The notes below the pieces were generated by a model. The model saw only the letters and a list, made by a program, of their open reading frames with translations, had not been told where the DNA came from and did no database searches. Made by a program: the position numbers and the translations under genes. A stretch of DNA of 64,000 nt, from assembly GCA_002377695.1 (NCBI GenBank), contig DFQH01000008.1:267731-331730 (forward strand), written 5' to 3'. Source of the DNA: Citromicrobium sp. UBA3494. GTDB taxonomy: Bacteria > Pseudomonadota > Alphaproteobacteria > Sphingomonadales > Sphingomonadaceae. Shown one piece after another: positions 17,388-26,425 of this stretch; positions within the stretch are counted from its first letter, which is position 1; every line of letters begins with the position of its first letter.

Positions 17388-18134
17388 CTATTCGAACACC
17401 TCGGCCACGCTCGTGTCGGCGGGCGCAACGAGATGGAATACCGCGATGCTAAAGGCGAAGCTGACCGCGTTGCCGAAGGCCTCGGTAAACCCCGAGATCG
17501 CCGTTGCCAGCCCTAACAGCGGCGAGAAAGTGCCCCCACCGCTGCCCACCCCGGCAAAAGCAACGCCCAGGACGACGCTGCTGAGCACCGCCAGCGCGAT
17601 CCAGACCACCAGACCCGCGCCGAAGATCGACAGGCCATGCCCGTCGGTCGCTTCCCAGCTCGCGCCCAGGCTGCCGGTAATCCCGTGCTCCCCGGTAAGC
17701 ACGAAACCATTGGCGGCAGACCAGCGTACCAGCACGACGATGCCGGGAATGACCAGAAACACGAAGCCGATCATCACGCCGATCATTGCCAGGATCGACA
17801 TGCCGACGAAGCTCCAGAAGCGCGCACCATTGCGCATCGGGCGGCCCGTCGCCGCCATCATCTGCGTCAGCAGCACATAGCTGGCGATCACGAACAGCAG
17901 CATGCTGCAGACGCCGAACAGCGCCTCGGGCGCGCTGGAAGTCTGGGTTTCCCACATTGTGTCGGTAAACCGGGCGGAGAAGAAGTTGTCGTCTGCGGAA
18001 GCAAGCCCGAAGAGCCCGCCGGCGCCGTTGAACAGGCCCAGAACCACCACATAGGTAATCGCCGCGCGGCCAGCAGCGCCGAGCACCTCCACCGTCTGGC
18101 CAAGTATGCCGCTGACGTCTGCTTCGCGTTCCAT
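17388..18134 (-). CDS. Multi-pass membrane protein, tandem paralogue
   Basis: A 248-residue membrane protein of unknown function, with about six hydrophobic segments. VIPGIVVLVRWSAANGFVLT and SWEATDGHGLSIF align with the matching block of the downstream paralogue, and the C-terminal EVFE is shared. It lies between the VWA protein gene and its paralogue, all on the minus strand, in the place where dprA and topA are often neighbours in related genomes. Its role may be linked to the exported VWA protein, but this is inference from position. Confidence 0.8.
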   Translation of the reverse strand: MEREADVSGILGQTVEVLGAAGRAAITYVVVLGLFNGAGGLFGLASADDNFFSARFTDTMWETQTSSAPEALFGVCSMLLFVIASYVLLTQMMAATGRPMRNGARFWSFVGMSILAMIGVMIGFVFLVIPGIVVLVRWSAANGFVLTGEHGITGSLGASWEATDGHGLSIFGAGLVVWIALAVLSSVVLGVAFAGVGSGGGTFSPLLGLATAISGFTEAFGNAVSFAFSIAVFHLVAPADTSVAEVFE

Positions 18135-18253
18135 TCATTCCCCCTGTCCAATCCCCTGCGCCAGCACATATCGCGGCGACCGGACAGAGGAAAGGCTCGC
18201 CTTGACCGACCGGCGGAGGGGATCGGCAATCGGGGCAGGCCGACCGGCAGCCG

Positions 18254-19855
18254 CTAGCTCTCCCGGTCCTGCCCGAAATCCGCGGGCAGGACGCAGCGGC
18301 CCGCGTCGTACTGTCCGACGCTGCGGATCACCTCGTCCTTTTCCGGTTCGATCCGGCGACCCGATATCTGGCTGTCGATCACGCGGCGCAGCAACTGGTC
18401 GAGCCGGGTGACGAGATAGCAATCGATCGCGGGCGGCGCGTGCGGATTGCCGATGCCGCTGTCGTCGGTGAGGAAGGTATAACGCGACTGCGTAGCCGCC
18501 GCCATTGCGCGCATGACGTATTCGGCAAGGTCCGCGACACCCGATGCGCCCACCGGCACGATATGCACGCGATTGGCGCGCAGATGCTCGGCGGCGAGCC
18601 AGGCGGTGGGCACGTCTTCGTCATGCGGCGGCGCATCGGCGACGAGCAGGAGGGACTTCACCGCATCCTCGCGCCAGTCCAGATTGGCCGCACGCACCAG
18701 AGCCTCCTGCATCGCCTCGGGATAATCTCCGCCGCCACGCGCAAATTGCGCCCCCAGCGTCTGGCGCGCCGCCGCCATGTCGCCTGTGAAGCCCACCGTT
18801 CTCGTCACGAAATCATCGCCTTGATCGCGATAGAAGGTGAAACCCACGCGGATGTCGAGCTGCGGGTGGCGTTTGGCCAGCGCGGTTACGATGGATTCGA
18901 GCTCCGCCTGGAGGAACCGGATCTCGTCACCCATCGAGCCGGTGACGTCGATAACCAGCGCAAGGTCGAGCTTCTTCACCGCCTGCGCCTGCTTTTCCCC
19001 GGTAATCCGCAGCGTCTGGCCGCCCGGCGCGCCAGAGATCGTCGCGGACCGCCATTCCCCGCCGCTGGCGCGGACCCATACCCTGTCGCTCAGGCGGTCC
19101 AGTTCGGGGAAGAACACGGCGCTGCCATCGGCGACCGTGTCGAGTGCGATCGAATTGCCGTCCGCGCAGCGCAGCTCGACCGTCTCGAAGGGCATCGCCC
19201 GGCCCGCCCGGTCGCGCACCTCCACGGTGAACAGCCGCGCGGTGTCGAGCACGGGCACCTGCGCTCCGCCCTGCCCCACGTTCGAGCGCGCGACATAGGC
19301 GGCGTAGAGTTCGGGGTTGAGAAGATCGTCATGCTCGCCCGCCGTCAGCAATCCGCTCTGCGGACGGGGAAGGCGTGGCCCCGGCGGCATGGGGGCCGAG
19401 GATTCGGCGCTTTCCCCGCCACCGGAGTCCGAAGCCGTCACCGCTCGTGCAGCCGACCCGTCGGTGCGCCCCTCACTGACCGACCCGGTGACCACGATGC
19501 TTCCCGCGTCGTCTGCCGAGGAGAGGGACGGAGGCGGAGGCGGCGGGGGCGGCGGAGGGGGTGGAGGCGGCGGAGGCGGTGGAGGGGGCGGCGGTGCCGA
19601 CGGAGGCGGCGGGCTGGAGCCTGGTGCGACCGCCCTCGCCATCTCGGCCGGCTCTTCTGCCGAAGTGAGCGGGCCGGGCCGCTGCTCGGGCACAGGCTCG
19701 GTCCCGAGGTCGGGCAACGGAGCGGGCGTGCGGCAGTAGCCATCTTTCGCGCTCGCACCCGTCGCGGCGGGGGCTTCCCGCGCGAGCGCCGGTGCGGCGA
19801 ACGGAGCTGGAGCCAGCATGGCAATACCGCAAAGAAGTCCTACAGATCTGCGCAT
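18254..19855 (-). CDS. Secreted von Willebrand factor A domain protein with poly-proline tract
   Basis: A 533-residue exported protein. A signal peptide (cleavage near PALA-RE) is followed by a Pro-rich region containing 22 consecutive prolines (DNA 19529-19594), then SIVVTGS, a spacer, a beta-rich domain, and a VWA domain starting with LALVIDVTGSM at residue 298; Asp303 begins a DxTxS variant of the metal-ion-dependent adhesion site. Such domains mediate protein contacts. The start MRRSVG was preferred over two codons upstream because AGGGG is eight bases before it. The neighbours downstream are two paralogous membrane proteins. Confidence 0.85.
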   Translation of the reverse strand: MRRSVGLLCGIAMLAPAPFAAPALAREAPAATGASAKDGYCRTPAPLPDLGTEPVPEQRPGPLTSAEEPAEMARAVAPGSSPPPPSAPPPPPPPPPPPPPPPPPPPPPPSLSSADDAGSIVVTGSVSEGRTDGSAARAVTASDSGGGESAESSAPMPPGPRLPRPQSGLLTAGEHDDLLNPELYAAYVARSNVGQGGAQVPVLDTARLFTVEVRDRAGRAMPFETVELRCADGNSIALDTVADGSAVFFPELDRLSDRVWVRASGGEWRSATISGAPGGQTLRITGEKQAQAVKKLDLALVIDVTGSMGDEIRFLQAELESIVTALAKRHPQLDIRVGFTFYRDQGDDFVTRTVGFTGDMAAARQTLGAQFARGGGDYPEAMQEALVRAANLDWREDAVKSLLLVADAPPHDEDVPTAWLAAEHLRANRVHIVPVGASGVADLAEYVMRAMAAATQSRYTFLTDDSGIGNPHAPPAIDCYLVTRLDQLLRRVIDSQISGRRIEPEKDEVIRSVGQYDAGRCVLPADFGQDRES

Positions 19856-19930
19856 CGATTTTCCCCTCATCACCCCTGGAGCAAAAACCTGAATGTCACC
19901 CGAAGTCCTGAACCGGCAATGAGCGGTCTG

Positions 19931-21028
19931 TCACCCGCCCGCCAGCGATACCTTGCCCCCGGCATGCCGATCGAGCCGTCCGGCGATCTCCAGTTCCAGC
20001 AGCGCCAGTTGCACCGCCGCTGCGCTCGTCCCCGACTGGCGGATGAGCTCGTCGACCGAGACCGGCGCGCTGGTGAGCAGACTTTCGATATCGGCAGGCT
20101 CCACCTGCGCCATATCCTCGGGCACGGCTTCGTATGCGCCTGACGGTTCGCGGAATGTGCTGCGCGGCGAGCCGTCGAAACTGCTGAGCAGTTCGACCAC
20201 GTCCGATGGCTCCTGCACCAGGACGGCCCCCTCACGGATCAGGTGGTTGCATCCGTGACTGCGCGCGTCGAGCGGGCTGCCGGGGATCGCCATCACCTCC
20301 CGCCCGTATTCGCCTGCCAGCCGCGCGGTGATGAGGCTGCCCGACTTGACCGCCGCCTCCACCACCAGCGTGCCCAGCGCCAGCCCTGCGATGATCCGGT
20401 TGCGGCTGGGGAAGTGGCTGCCACGCGGCTCGGTGCCCGGGGGCTGCTCGGCGATCAGCAGGCCTTCGCTTGCGATCCGCTCCTGCAACTCGGCATGCTG
20501 CGGGGGATAAGCGATCTCGATCCCGCTCGCGATCACGCCGATGGTGCGTGGAAAAGCGCCCTCATGCGCCGCCCCGTCGATCCCGCGTGCGAGTCCGGAG
20601 ACCACGACGAAGCCTTCTGCGGACAGTGCCGATGCAAACTCGCGCGCCAGCTTCACCGCCGCCGCACTGGCGTTGCGCGCGCCGACCATCGCGACCACAG
20701 GCTTGCTGGCAAGCGCGAGGTCGCCCTTGTAGGTAATGATCGGCGGCGCACCGTCGCATTGGGCGAGCGCTTGCGGATAATCCGGCTGGTCGTGGAACAG
20801 GTAGCGCGCGCCGTGCCGCTTCACCGCATCGACCTCACGCCGCACGGCGTCTTCGCGCGCCAGCTGGTAATGCCCGCCGCCCTTCCTGGCGATGCCCGGC
20901 AAGGCCTCGACCGCCGCCTCCCCACTGCCATAGCGGGCGAGCAACTGCGCGAAACTGACGGGGCCGATGCGCGGGGAACGCAGCAGGCGGATGCGCGCGA
21001 ACGCCTCTGCCTGCGACAGCGCGCTCAT
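19931..21028 (-). CDS. dprA: DNA-processing protein DprA
   Basis: Binds incoming single-stranded DNA and loads RecA during natural transformation. The 365-residue protein has the Rossmann-fold core (VAMVGARNASAAAVKLA, VVVSGLARGIDGAAHEGA, and RNRIIAGLA) and a C-terminal winged-helix region (SVDELIRQSGTSAAAVQLAL). Its ATG overlaps the plsY stop by four bases (ATGA), so the two are translationally coupled. Confidence 0.93.
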   Translation of the reverse strand: MSALSQAEAFARIRLLRSPRIGPVSFAQLLARYGSGEAAVEALPGIARKGGGHYQLAREDAVRREVDAVKRHGARYLFHDQPDYPQALAQCDGAPPIITYKGDLALASKPVVAMVGARNASAAAVKLAREFASALSAEGFVVVSGLARGIDGAAHEGAFPRTIGVIASGIEIAYPPQHAELQERIASEGLLIAEQPPGTEPRGSHFPSRNRIIAGLALGTLVVEAAVKSGSLITARLAGEYGREVMAIPGSPLDARSHGCNHLIREGAVLVQEPSDVVELLSSFDGSPRSTFREPSGAYEAVPEDMAQVEPADIESLLTSAPVSVDELIRQSGTSAAAVQLALLELEIAGRLDRHAGGKVSLAGG

Positions 21029-21636
21029 TTCCTGGCGCCGACCCTGGGTTCCTCGCCCTTCACCAGCCGCCCGATATTCGCGCGGTGGAGCCACAGGACC
21101 AGCGCCGCGATCAGCGCGAGGACCGGGACGAGGGCCTCGTACTCGAGGACAGCGGCGGCAATGGCAGCGCACACGACCGCGGCCATCCCTGCAAGCGAGC
21201 TGATCCGCAACCCGCCGAGCACACCCAGCCAGACGATCGCGTAGGTCAGGCCCAGCGGCCAGGCGAGCCCGAAGCATACGCCCGCATTGGTCGCCACACC
21301 CTTGCCGCCCTTGAATTTCAGCCAGACCGGGAAGCAGTGGCCGATCACCGCGAACAGCGCAGCGGCAGGCACGGGCCCGAGGGCCGCGGCGGGCATCGTA
21401 TCGGGCTGGTCGAACAGCGCGCGTGCGATCAGCACCGGGGCAAGCCCCTTCGCCAGATCGAGCAGCAGCGTTGCCGCCGCCAGCTTCTTGCTGCCGGTGC
21501 GCAGAACATTCGTGGCGCCGATATTGCCGCTGCCCTGCGCACGCACATCGCCCAGCCCCGCCGCGCGGGTGAGCAGGTAGCCGAAGGGAATCGAGCCGAG
21601 GAGGTAGCCGATCAGCGCGGCGAGTAACGTGTCCAT
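21025..21636 (-). CDS. plsY: Glycerol-3-phosphate acyltransferase PlsY
   Basis: Inner-membrane enzyme that acylates glycerol 3-phosphate from acyl-phosphate, the first step of phospholipid synthesis. The 203-residue protein has about five membrane segments and the three family motifs: YLLGSIPFGYL, RAQGSGNIGATNVLR and WLKFKGGKGVAT. The ATG has GGAG close upstream; another ATG lies four codons earlier. It is divergent from the LuxR/EF-hand regulator gene. Confidence 0.93.
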   Translation of the reverse strand: MDTLLAALIGYLLGSIPFGYLLTRAAGLGDVRAQGSGNIGATNVLRTGSKKLAAATLLLDLAKGLAPVLIARALFDQPDTMPAAALGPVPAAALFAVIGHCFPVWLKFKGGKGVATNAGVCFGLAWPLGLTYAIVWLGVLGGLRISSLAGMAAVVCAAIAAAVLEYEALVPVLALIAALVLWLHRANIGRLVKGEEPRVGARK

Positions 21637-21761
21637 GCCTGCTCCCATAGCCCGGTCAGGCCGCATGTCGAAGTCTCGTGTGGCCAATTGCGCCCGGATT
21701 GGTGCGAGTACCAGCAGACCGTACCTTGCGCGCCGCGACGCTGCGGGTAAGCCTCTATCGC

Positions 21762-22538
21762 ATGAACGGGCGGCAAACCGATGCTCAGGACGCGGCAATC
21801 GCGCGGCTGACCGCGAAGGAGCGCGAGTGCCTGCGACTGTGGCTCGAGCACAAGACCGCGAAGGAAATAGCGCTCGACCTCGGGATTTCACATCACGCGG
21901 TCGAGAAGCGGCTGAAGATGGCACGTGCCAAGCTGGACGTGGCGACATCGCTCGAAGCGGCGCGGGTTCTTGCTCAGGCCGAGGGGTACGACCGGCCCGT
22001 AACCGGTCCGCCGGACCTTCCGCCGCCGGTCGTTCCGCACAAAGCCTGGCAACTCCCGACCATCATTCTTGGAGTTGTTGCCATGATCTTCACTCTCGTT
22101 CTCGCGCTCGCTCTTGCCCCCGCGAACCCGTCTGCCGACACAAGCGATATTGCCGACCAGAACGGTGAAATCGTACTCGAAGGCAATTCGGAAAAGATCT
22201 TCGACGAGTTGGATAAGGACGATAGCGGCTTTCTGGAGCTGCCCGAATCTCCCTTCGTCACTCTGCTTTTTCAGGACCGCAATCCTGCGGGCGAGAGCGG
22301 CGCAGAAAAAGCGATCGTTTTCGATGACCTCAAGCCCGGCGAGGCCATGACCGGCACCGCAATTTTCGGCGACGCCACCGACCCTGAGCAGCTCGCCGAG
22401 TTCTACGAAGCGGCCGATACCGACGGCGACGGGCGCATTTCCTTCCGCGAGTACTACAATTGGCAACGGGTACAGCTGGCGGAACTCGGCATCGAATTCT
22501 CCAGCGTGCTGAAGATCCAGCAGCCTTCGGAGAATTGA
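21762..22538 (+). CDS. Membrane-anchored LuxR-type regulator with periplasmic EF-hands
   Basis: A 258-residue protein with an unusual order of parts. Residues 15-75 are a LuxR/GerE-type helix-turn-helix (LTAKERECLRLWLEHKTAKE, then IALDLGISHHAVEKRLKMAR). Residues 99-119 form a single transmembrane helix. The rest contains two EF-hand loops, DKDDSGFLELPE (151-162) and DTDGDGRISFRE (219-230). The layout implies a DNA-binding domain in the cytoplasm and a calcium-responsive domain in the periplasm. The chosen ATG has only a poor ribosome site (GGGTAAG about 13 bases upstream); the open frame starts 28 codons earlier. It is upstream of murI by 47 nt. Confidence 0.75.
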   Translation: MNGRQTDAQDAAIARLTAKERECLRLWLEHKTAKEIALDLGISHHAVEKRLKMARAKLDVATSLEAARVLAQAEGYDRPVTGPPDLPPPVVPHKAWQLPTIILGVVAMIFTLVLALALAPANPSADTSDIADQNGEIVLEGNSEKIFDELDKDDSGFLELPESPFVTLLFQDRNPAGESGAEKAIVFDDLKPGEAMTGTAIFGDATDPEQLAEFYEAADTDGDGRISFREYYNWQRVQLAELGIEFSSVLKIQQPSEN

Positions 22539-22585
22539 TCGCGCCCGATTGACCCAAATTGCGCGCGGGGCCATGCCGCCTCGGC

Positions 22586-23377
22586 ATGAATCCCGCCGCC
22601 CCCATCCTCATCTTCGACTCCGGTGTCGGCGGGCTCACCATCCTCGCCGATATGCGCAAGCTGCTGCCCGATGCGCCGGTGATCTACGCCGCCGATTTTG
22701 CAGGCCTGCCCTACGGGACCAAGAGCGAGGCGGAGGTGGCCGCGCGGGTGTGCGGCCTGCTGGGCCGCATGGCGGAGAGGTACCAGCCGCGCCTGATCTG
22801 CATCGCCTGCAACACCGCCAGCACCATTGCGCTGGGCATGGTGCGCGATGTGCTCGAAATCCCGATCGTCGGCACCGTCCCCGCGATCAAGCCCGCCGCC
22901 GCGTCGACCAAGACGGGCGTCATCGCACTGCTCGGCACCGCAGCCACAATCCGCCAGCCTTATGTCGACCGGTTGGAGCGCGAATTTGCCTGGGACAAGA
23001 CGCTTGTCAGGTACGCCGCACCCGGCCTCGTCGCAGCGGCCGAAGCCAAACTGCGCGGCGAGGTGGTCGACCGCGCCGTAGCCGATGCAGTTGCCCAGCT
23101 CCTGGAAGACCGATGGAGCGAACGGATCGACACGCTGGTGCTCGCCTGCACGCACTTCCCGCTCCTCTCCGAAGAATTGCGTGCAGTGTTCGGCGAAGAC
23201 GTGAGACTGGTCGACGGCGCGAAAGGGATCGCCCGGCGCATAGCCTCGCTGACCGAGGGACAGCAATTTGTGCGCGAAACCAGCGATTTCGCCGTCGCGA
23301 CGGGGAATGGGGAAAGCCTGGCCGCCCTCGCCCCCATGCTCGAACGCCATGGACTCATGCGCGTTACGCAATTCTGA
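22586..23377 (+). CDS. murI: Glutamate racemase
   Basis: Makes D-glutamate for peptidoglycan. The 263-residue protein has the two catalytic cysteine motifs, IACNTAS and LACTHFPLL, and the N-terminal [11 protein letters not shown]. The downstream ATG (MNPAAP) was chosen because it gives the family N-terminus; an ATG-like start nine codons earlier adds nothing recognisable. It lies 85 nt upstream of hemA. Confidence 0.95.
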   Translation: MNPAAPILIFDSGVGGLTILADMRKLLPDAPVIYAADFAGLPYGTKSEAEVAARVCGLLGRMAERYQPRLICIACNTASTIALGMVRDVLEIPIVGTVPAIKPAAASTKTGVIALLGTAATIRQPYVDRLEREFAWDKTLVRYAAPGLVAAAEAKLRGEVVDRAVADAVAQLLEDRWSERIDTLVLACTHFPLLSEELRAVFGEDVRLVDGAKGIARRIASLTEGQQFVRETSDFAVATGNGESLAALAPMLERHGLMRVTQF

Positions 23378-23395
23378 TTGCAAAATATCCTCCGC

Positions 23396-23416
23396 CTTTG
23401 CGAATCACTCGCAAAG
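23396..23416. promoter_or_regulatory. Inverted repeat between murI and hemA
   Basis: A perfect 8-bp inverted repeat, CTTTGCGA then ATCAC then TCGCAAAG, centred about 57 nt before the hemA start. No U tract follows, so it is either an operator, an attenuator hairpin or a weak terminator for murI. I cannot tell these apart. Confidence 0.35.
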
Positions 23417-23462
23417 ATCGCGCTGGAATCTGCCGTTTTTGCAGCCTAAACGGGCTCGCACT

Positions 23463-24686
23463 GTGACCAATTACAGCCATATATTCGACCGGGCGATCGA
23501 TCGCCTGCACGAGGAAGGCCGGTACCGCGTCTTCATCGATATCCTGCGCAACAAGGGTGCCTACCCCAATGCGCGCTGCTTCCATGGCCATAACGGCCCG
23601 AAGCCGATCACCGTGTGGTGCTCCAACGACTATCTCGCGATGGGCCAGCACCCCAAGGTGACCGAAGCGATGGAGGAGGCGCTGCACGATGTCGGCGCGG
23701 GTTCGGGCGGCACGCGCAATATCGGCGGCAACACGCACTATCATATCGAGCTCGAGGCAGAGCTGGCCGACCTGCACGGCAAGGAAGCCGCGCTGATCTT
23801 CACCAGCGGCTACGTGTCGAACGATGCGACGCTCTCCACCCTGGCGAAGCTGCTGCCGGGCTGCGTGATCTTCTCCGACGAGCTCAACCACGCCAGCATG
23901 ATCGCCGGCATCCGCAATTCGGGTTGCGCCAAGCGCGTGTTCCGGCACAACGACCTCGACCATCTCGAGGAACTGCTTGCCGCCGAAGAGCCCGACACGC
24001 CCAAGGTGATCGCCTTCGAAAGCGTCTATTCGATGGATGGCGATGTCGCTCCGCTGCACGCGATCTGCGACCTGGCCGAGAAGTACAACGCGCTGACCTA
24101 TTGCGACGAGGTCCACGCGGTCGGCATGTACGGCGCGCGTGGCGGCGGGATCTCCGAACGCGACGAGGCTGCGCACCGGATCGACATCCTGGAAGGCACG
24201 ATGGGCAAGGCTTTCGGCGTGATGGGCGGCTATATCGCCGCGGACAAGCGGATCGTGGATTGCATCCGCAGCTACGCGCCCGGCTTCATCTTCACCACCT
24301 CGCTCTCGCCGGTGCTGGTCGCAGGCGTGCTCGCCTCGGTCAAGCACCTCAAGAACAGCAGCGAGGAACGCGACGCGCAGCAGGCTGCCGCCGCGCTGCT
24401 CAAGCAGTTGATGCGCGATGCCGGGCTGCCGGTGATGGATTCCACCACGCATATCGTCCCGCTGATGGTAGGCGACCCGGTGAAGGCGAAGCGGATCAGC
24501 GACATCCTGCTCGCCGAATACGGCGTCTACGTCCAGCCGATCAACTTCCCGACCGTGCCGCGCGGCACCGAACGCCTGCGCTTCACCCCCGGCCCCGCGC
24601 ACACCGAGGACATGATGCGCGAACTGGTCGATGCGCTGAGCGAGATCTGGGACCGGCTTGAGCTGGAGCTGCGGCAGGCGGCGTAG
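23463..24686 (+). CDS. hemA: 5-aminolevulinate synthase (C4 pathway)
   Basis: Condenses glycine and succinyl-CoA to 5-aminolevulinate, the first step of haem (and bacteriochlorophyll) synthesis in alphaproteobacteria. The 407-residue, PLP-dependent protein has [38 protein letters not shown] and the PLP lysine Lys249 in [13 protein letters not shown]. The start is GTG (VTNYSHIFD), chosen by family length; the frame stays open upstream but there overlaps the end of murI. The ribosome binding site is weak. An inverted repeat precedes it. Confidence 0.95.
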   Translation: MTNYSHIFDRAIDRLHEEGRYRVFIDILRNKGAYPNARCFHGHNGPKPITVWCSNDYLAMGQHPKVTEAMEEALHDVGAGSGGTRNIGGNTHYHIELEAELADLHGKEAALIFTSGYVSNDATLSTLAKLLPGCVIFSDELNHASMIAGIRNSGCAKRVFRHNDLDHLEELLAAEEPDTPKVIAFESVYSMDGDVAPLHAICDLAEKYNALTYCDEVHAVGMYGARGGGISERDEAAHRIDILEGTMGKAFGVMGGYIAADKRIVDCIRSYAPGFIFTTSLSPVLVAGVLASVKHLKNSSEERDAQQAAAALLKQLMRDAGLPVMDSTTHIVPLMVGDPVKAKRISDILLAEYGVYVQPINFPTVPRGTERLRFTPGPAHTEDMMRELVDALSEIWDRLELELRQAA

Positions 24687-24742
24687 CCCGCACAAATCGG
24701 CCCCTTTGCGGAACCGAGCGGCTTCTGGACCGCTTGCCCAGC

Positions 24743-25546
24743 ATGGCAGAGATAACAAAAGCAAAGCCCGGAACCCTCACCGATTTCGGCGACGGGTTCC
24801 GTCACATCCGCGGATCGTTCAAACTGGGCGGCGTGCTGGACCTCGGCACGCATTGTGCGCTGGTCGAGCTGCCAGACGGGCGCTTCGTCTTCCTCGACAG
24901 CTATACGCTCGACGATGATCTGAAGGCCGAGGTCGATGCGCTGACCGACAATGGCAGAAAAGTCGCTGCGATCGTGAACCTGCATCCCTTCCACACGCTG
25001 CACAGCGAATGGATGGCCAAGACGTACCCGGACGCGAAGCTCTACGGCACGAAGCGCCATCACGAGAAGTTTCCCGACCTCAAGTGGGAAAGCGGGCACT
25101 GCGAGGCGGGCGCGCTCGACGGGCTGTTCGGCGACGCGCTCGACTTCTCCATCCCGGAAGGCGTGCAGATGGTGTGCGAGGACGAGAACGTGCATTTCTC
25201 CTCCGTACTCGCTTTTCACAAGCCCAGCGGTACGATCTTCGTCGATGACACGCTGTCGTGCATCAAGGCGCCCTTCCCGCTCTCGCTGCTGCCAATTTCC
25301 GGCAAGCTGGCCTTCCACCCCACGCTGGCCAAGGCGCTGGAACCCAACCCCCATGCCGCCGACGCCTTCCGCGAATGGGCCATTCACATGGGGCAGGACT
25401 GGGCCGACGCCCGCCGCGTGGCGACCGCGCACAACGCCACCATGGAGCTGAACGCCGGCGAATTTCCCGAAAAAGTGGGCGCGGCGCTCGGCAGGATCTC
25501 TAAGATACTCGAGAAGCACCGCACGGTGCCACGCAGCGCTGAGTAG
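24743..25546 (+). CDS. Metallo-beta-lactamase-fold-like protein
   Basis: A 267-residue cytoplasmic protein. FVFLDSYTLDDD followed by AAIVNLHPFHTLHSEWM and later GTIFVDDTLSCI recall the metallo-beta-lactamase fold, but the usual HxHxDH motif is replaced by H-P-F-H-T-L-H, so metal binding is uncertain. No substrate is suggested by the neighbours, hemA and a nitroreductase. A TTG nine bases upstream would be an alternative start. Confidence 0.6.
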   Translation: MAEITKAKPGTLTDFGDGFRHIRGSFKLGGVLDLGTHCALVELPDGRFVFLDSYTLDDDLKAEVDALTDNGRKVAAIVNLHPFHTLHSEWMAKTYPDAKLYGTKRHHEKFPDLKWESGHCEAGALDGLFGDALDFSIPEGVQMVCEDENVHFSSVLAFHKPSGTIFVDDTLSCIKAPFPLSLLPISGKLAFHPTLAKALEPNPHAADAFREWAIHMGQDWADARRVATAHNATMELNAGEFPEKVGAALGRISKILEKHRTVPRSAE

Positions 25547-25622
25547 AACGCGAGGGGGGAGCCGTGCCAGGGCGCGCGCTCTTCCCCGCAGGTCACCCGC
25601 GAGAAGGGGCGCAGGTTCGTCA

Positions 25623-26321
25623 ATGTCTCAGAACTCCTCCGACCAGACCTATGACGAGGTCGTCACAGGCCGCCGCTCCATCCGTGGCTTCCTGGACAGG
25701 CCGGTGCCGCGCGCCCTGATCGAGGAGGTGATCGTCCTCGCCACCCGTGCGCCCTCATCCTACAACAACCAGTGCTGGAACTTCACGGTCGTCACCGGCG
25801 AACCGCTGGCCGCGATCCGGGAAGGCAACACCGAAGGAATCCTCGCAGGACAGCCGGACAGCCGCGAGTTCCGACGGCACGATCACACGCCCGACAGCCA
25901 CCGCGCCCGGCAGGTCGCCGTCGCCAAGCAGCTGTTCGGCGCGATGGGGATCGAGCGGGAGGACAAGGCCGGAAGGCAGGACTGGATGATGCGCGGCTTT
26001 CGCCAGTTCGACGCGCCCGTCTCCATCGTCGTCACCTATGACCGCGAGATACTGGGCAGCGACATTGCGCCCTTCGATTGCGGTGCGGTGACCAACGCGC
26101 TGGTCAACGCCGCATGGTCGCGCGGGCTGGGGTGCGTCATCAACTCGCAGGGCATCATGCAAAGCCCGGTGGTCCGCGAACACGCGCAGATCCCGGAGGA
26201 TCAGGTGATCATGATCTGCGTTGCGATGGGCTGGCCGGACCCGGACTTCCCGGCGAATGCCGTCATCTCGGAGCGCAAGCCACTGGACGAAACGGCCCGC
26301 TTCATCGGCTTCGATGACTGA
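25623..26321 (+). CDS. Nitroreductase family oxidoreductase
   Basis: A 232-residue flavoprotein of the nitroreductase superfamily, which uses FMN and NAD(P)H to reduce nitro, quinone or related compounds. The FMN-binding N-terminus [14 protein letters not shown] is clear, as are [12 protein letters not shown] and the C-terminal region [11 protein letters not shown]. The natural substrate is unknown. It is 76 nt after the metallo-hydrolase-like gene and 104 nt before the LOV regulator. Confidence 0.87.
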   Translation: MSQNSSDQTYDEVVTGRRSIRGFLDRPVPRALIEEVIVLATRAPSSYNNQCWNFTVVTGEPLAAIREGNTEGILAGQPDSREFRRHDHTPDSHRARQVAVAKQLFGAMGIEREDKAGRQDWMMRGFRQFDAPVSIVVTYDREILGSDIAPFDCGAVTNALVNAAWSRGLGCVINSQGIMQSPVVREHAQIPEDQVIMICVAMGWPDPDFPANAVISERKPLDETARFIGFDD

Positions 26322-26425
26322 GCGCGGAGGCCTGGCGCCGGGCGCGAGCCGGGGCCGGTCTTCGAACCGATAGACCAACGTGCGCACCAATTGCATTTTC
26401 AGCCGGGGGTAGCGATAAGAACTGC

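Noticed and set aside
19529..19594. GGN-repeat considered as a microsatellite or CRISPR-like array
   Set aside because: It encodes the proline tract in the VWA gene, with mixed codons and no spacer structure.
18440..20143. Long plus-strand frame with a poly-Arg/Gly stretch opposite the VWA gene
   Set aside because: It is the reverse complement of the proline tract and the VWA domain; no family match.
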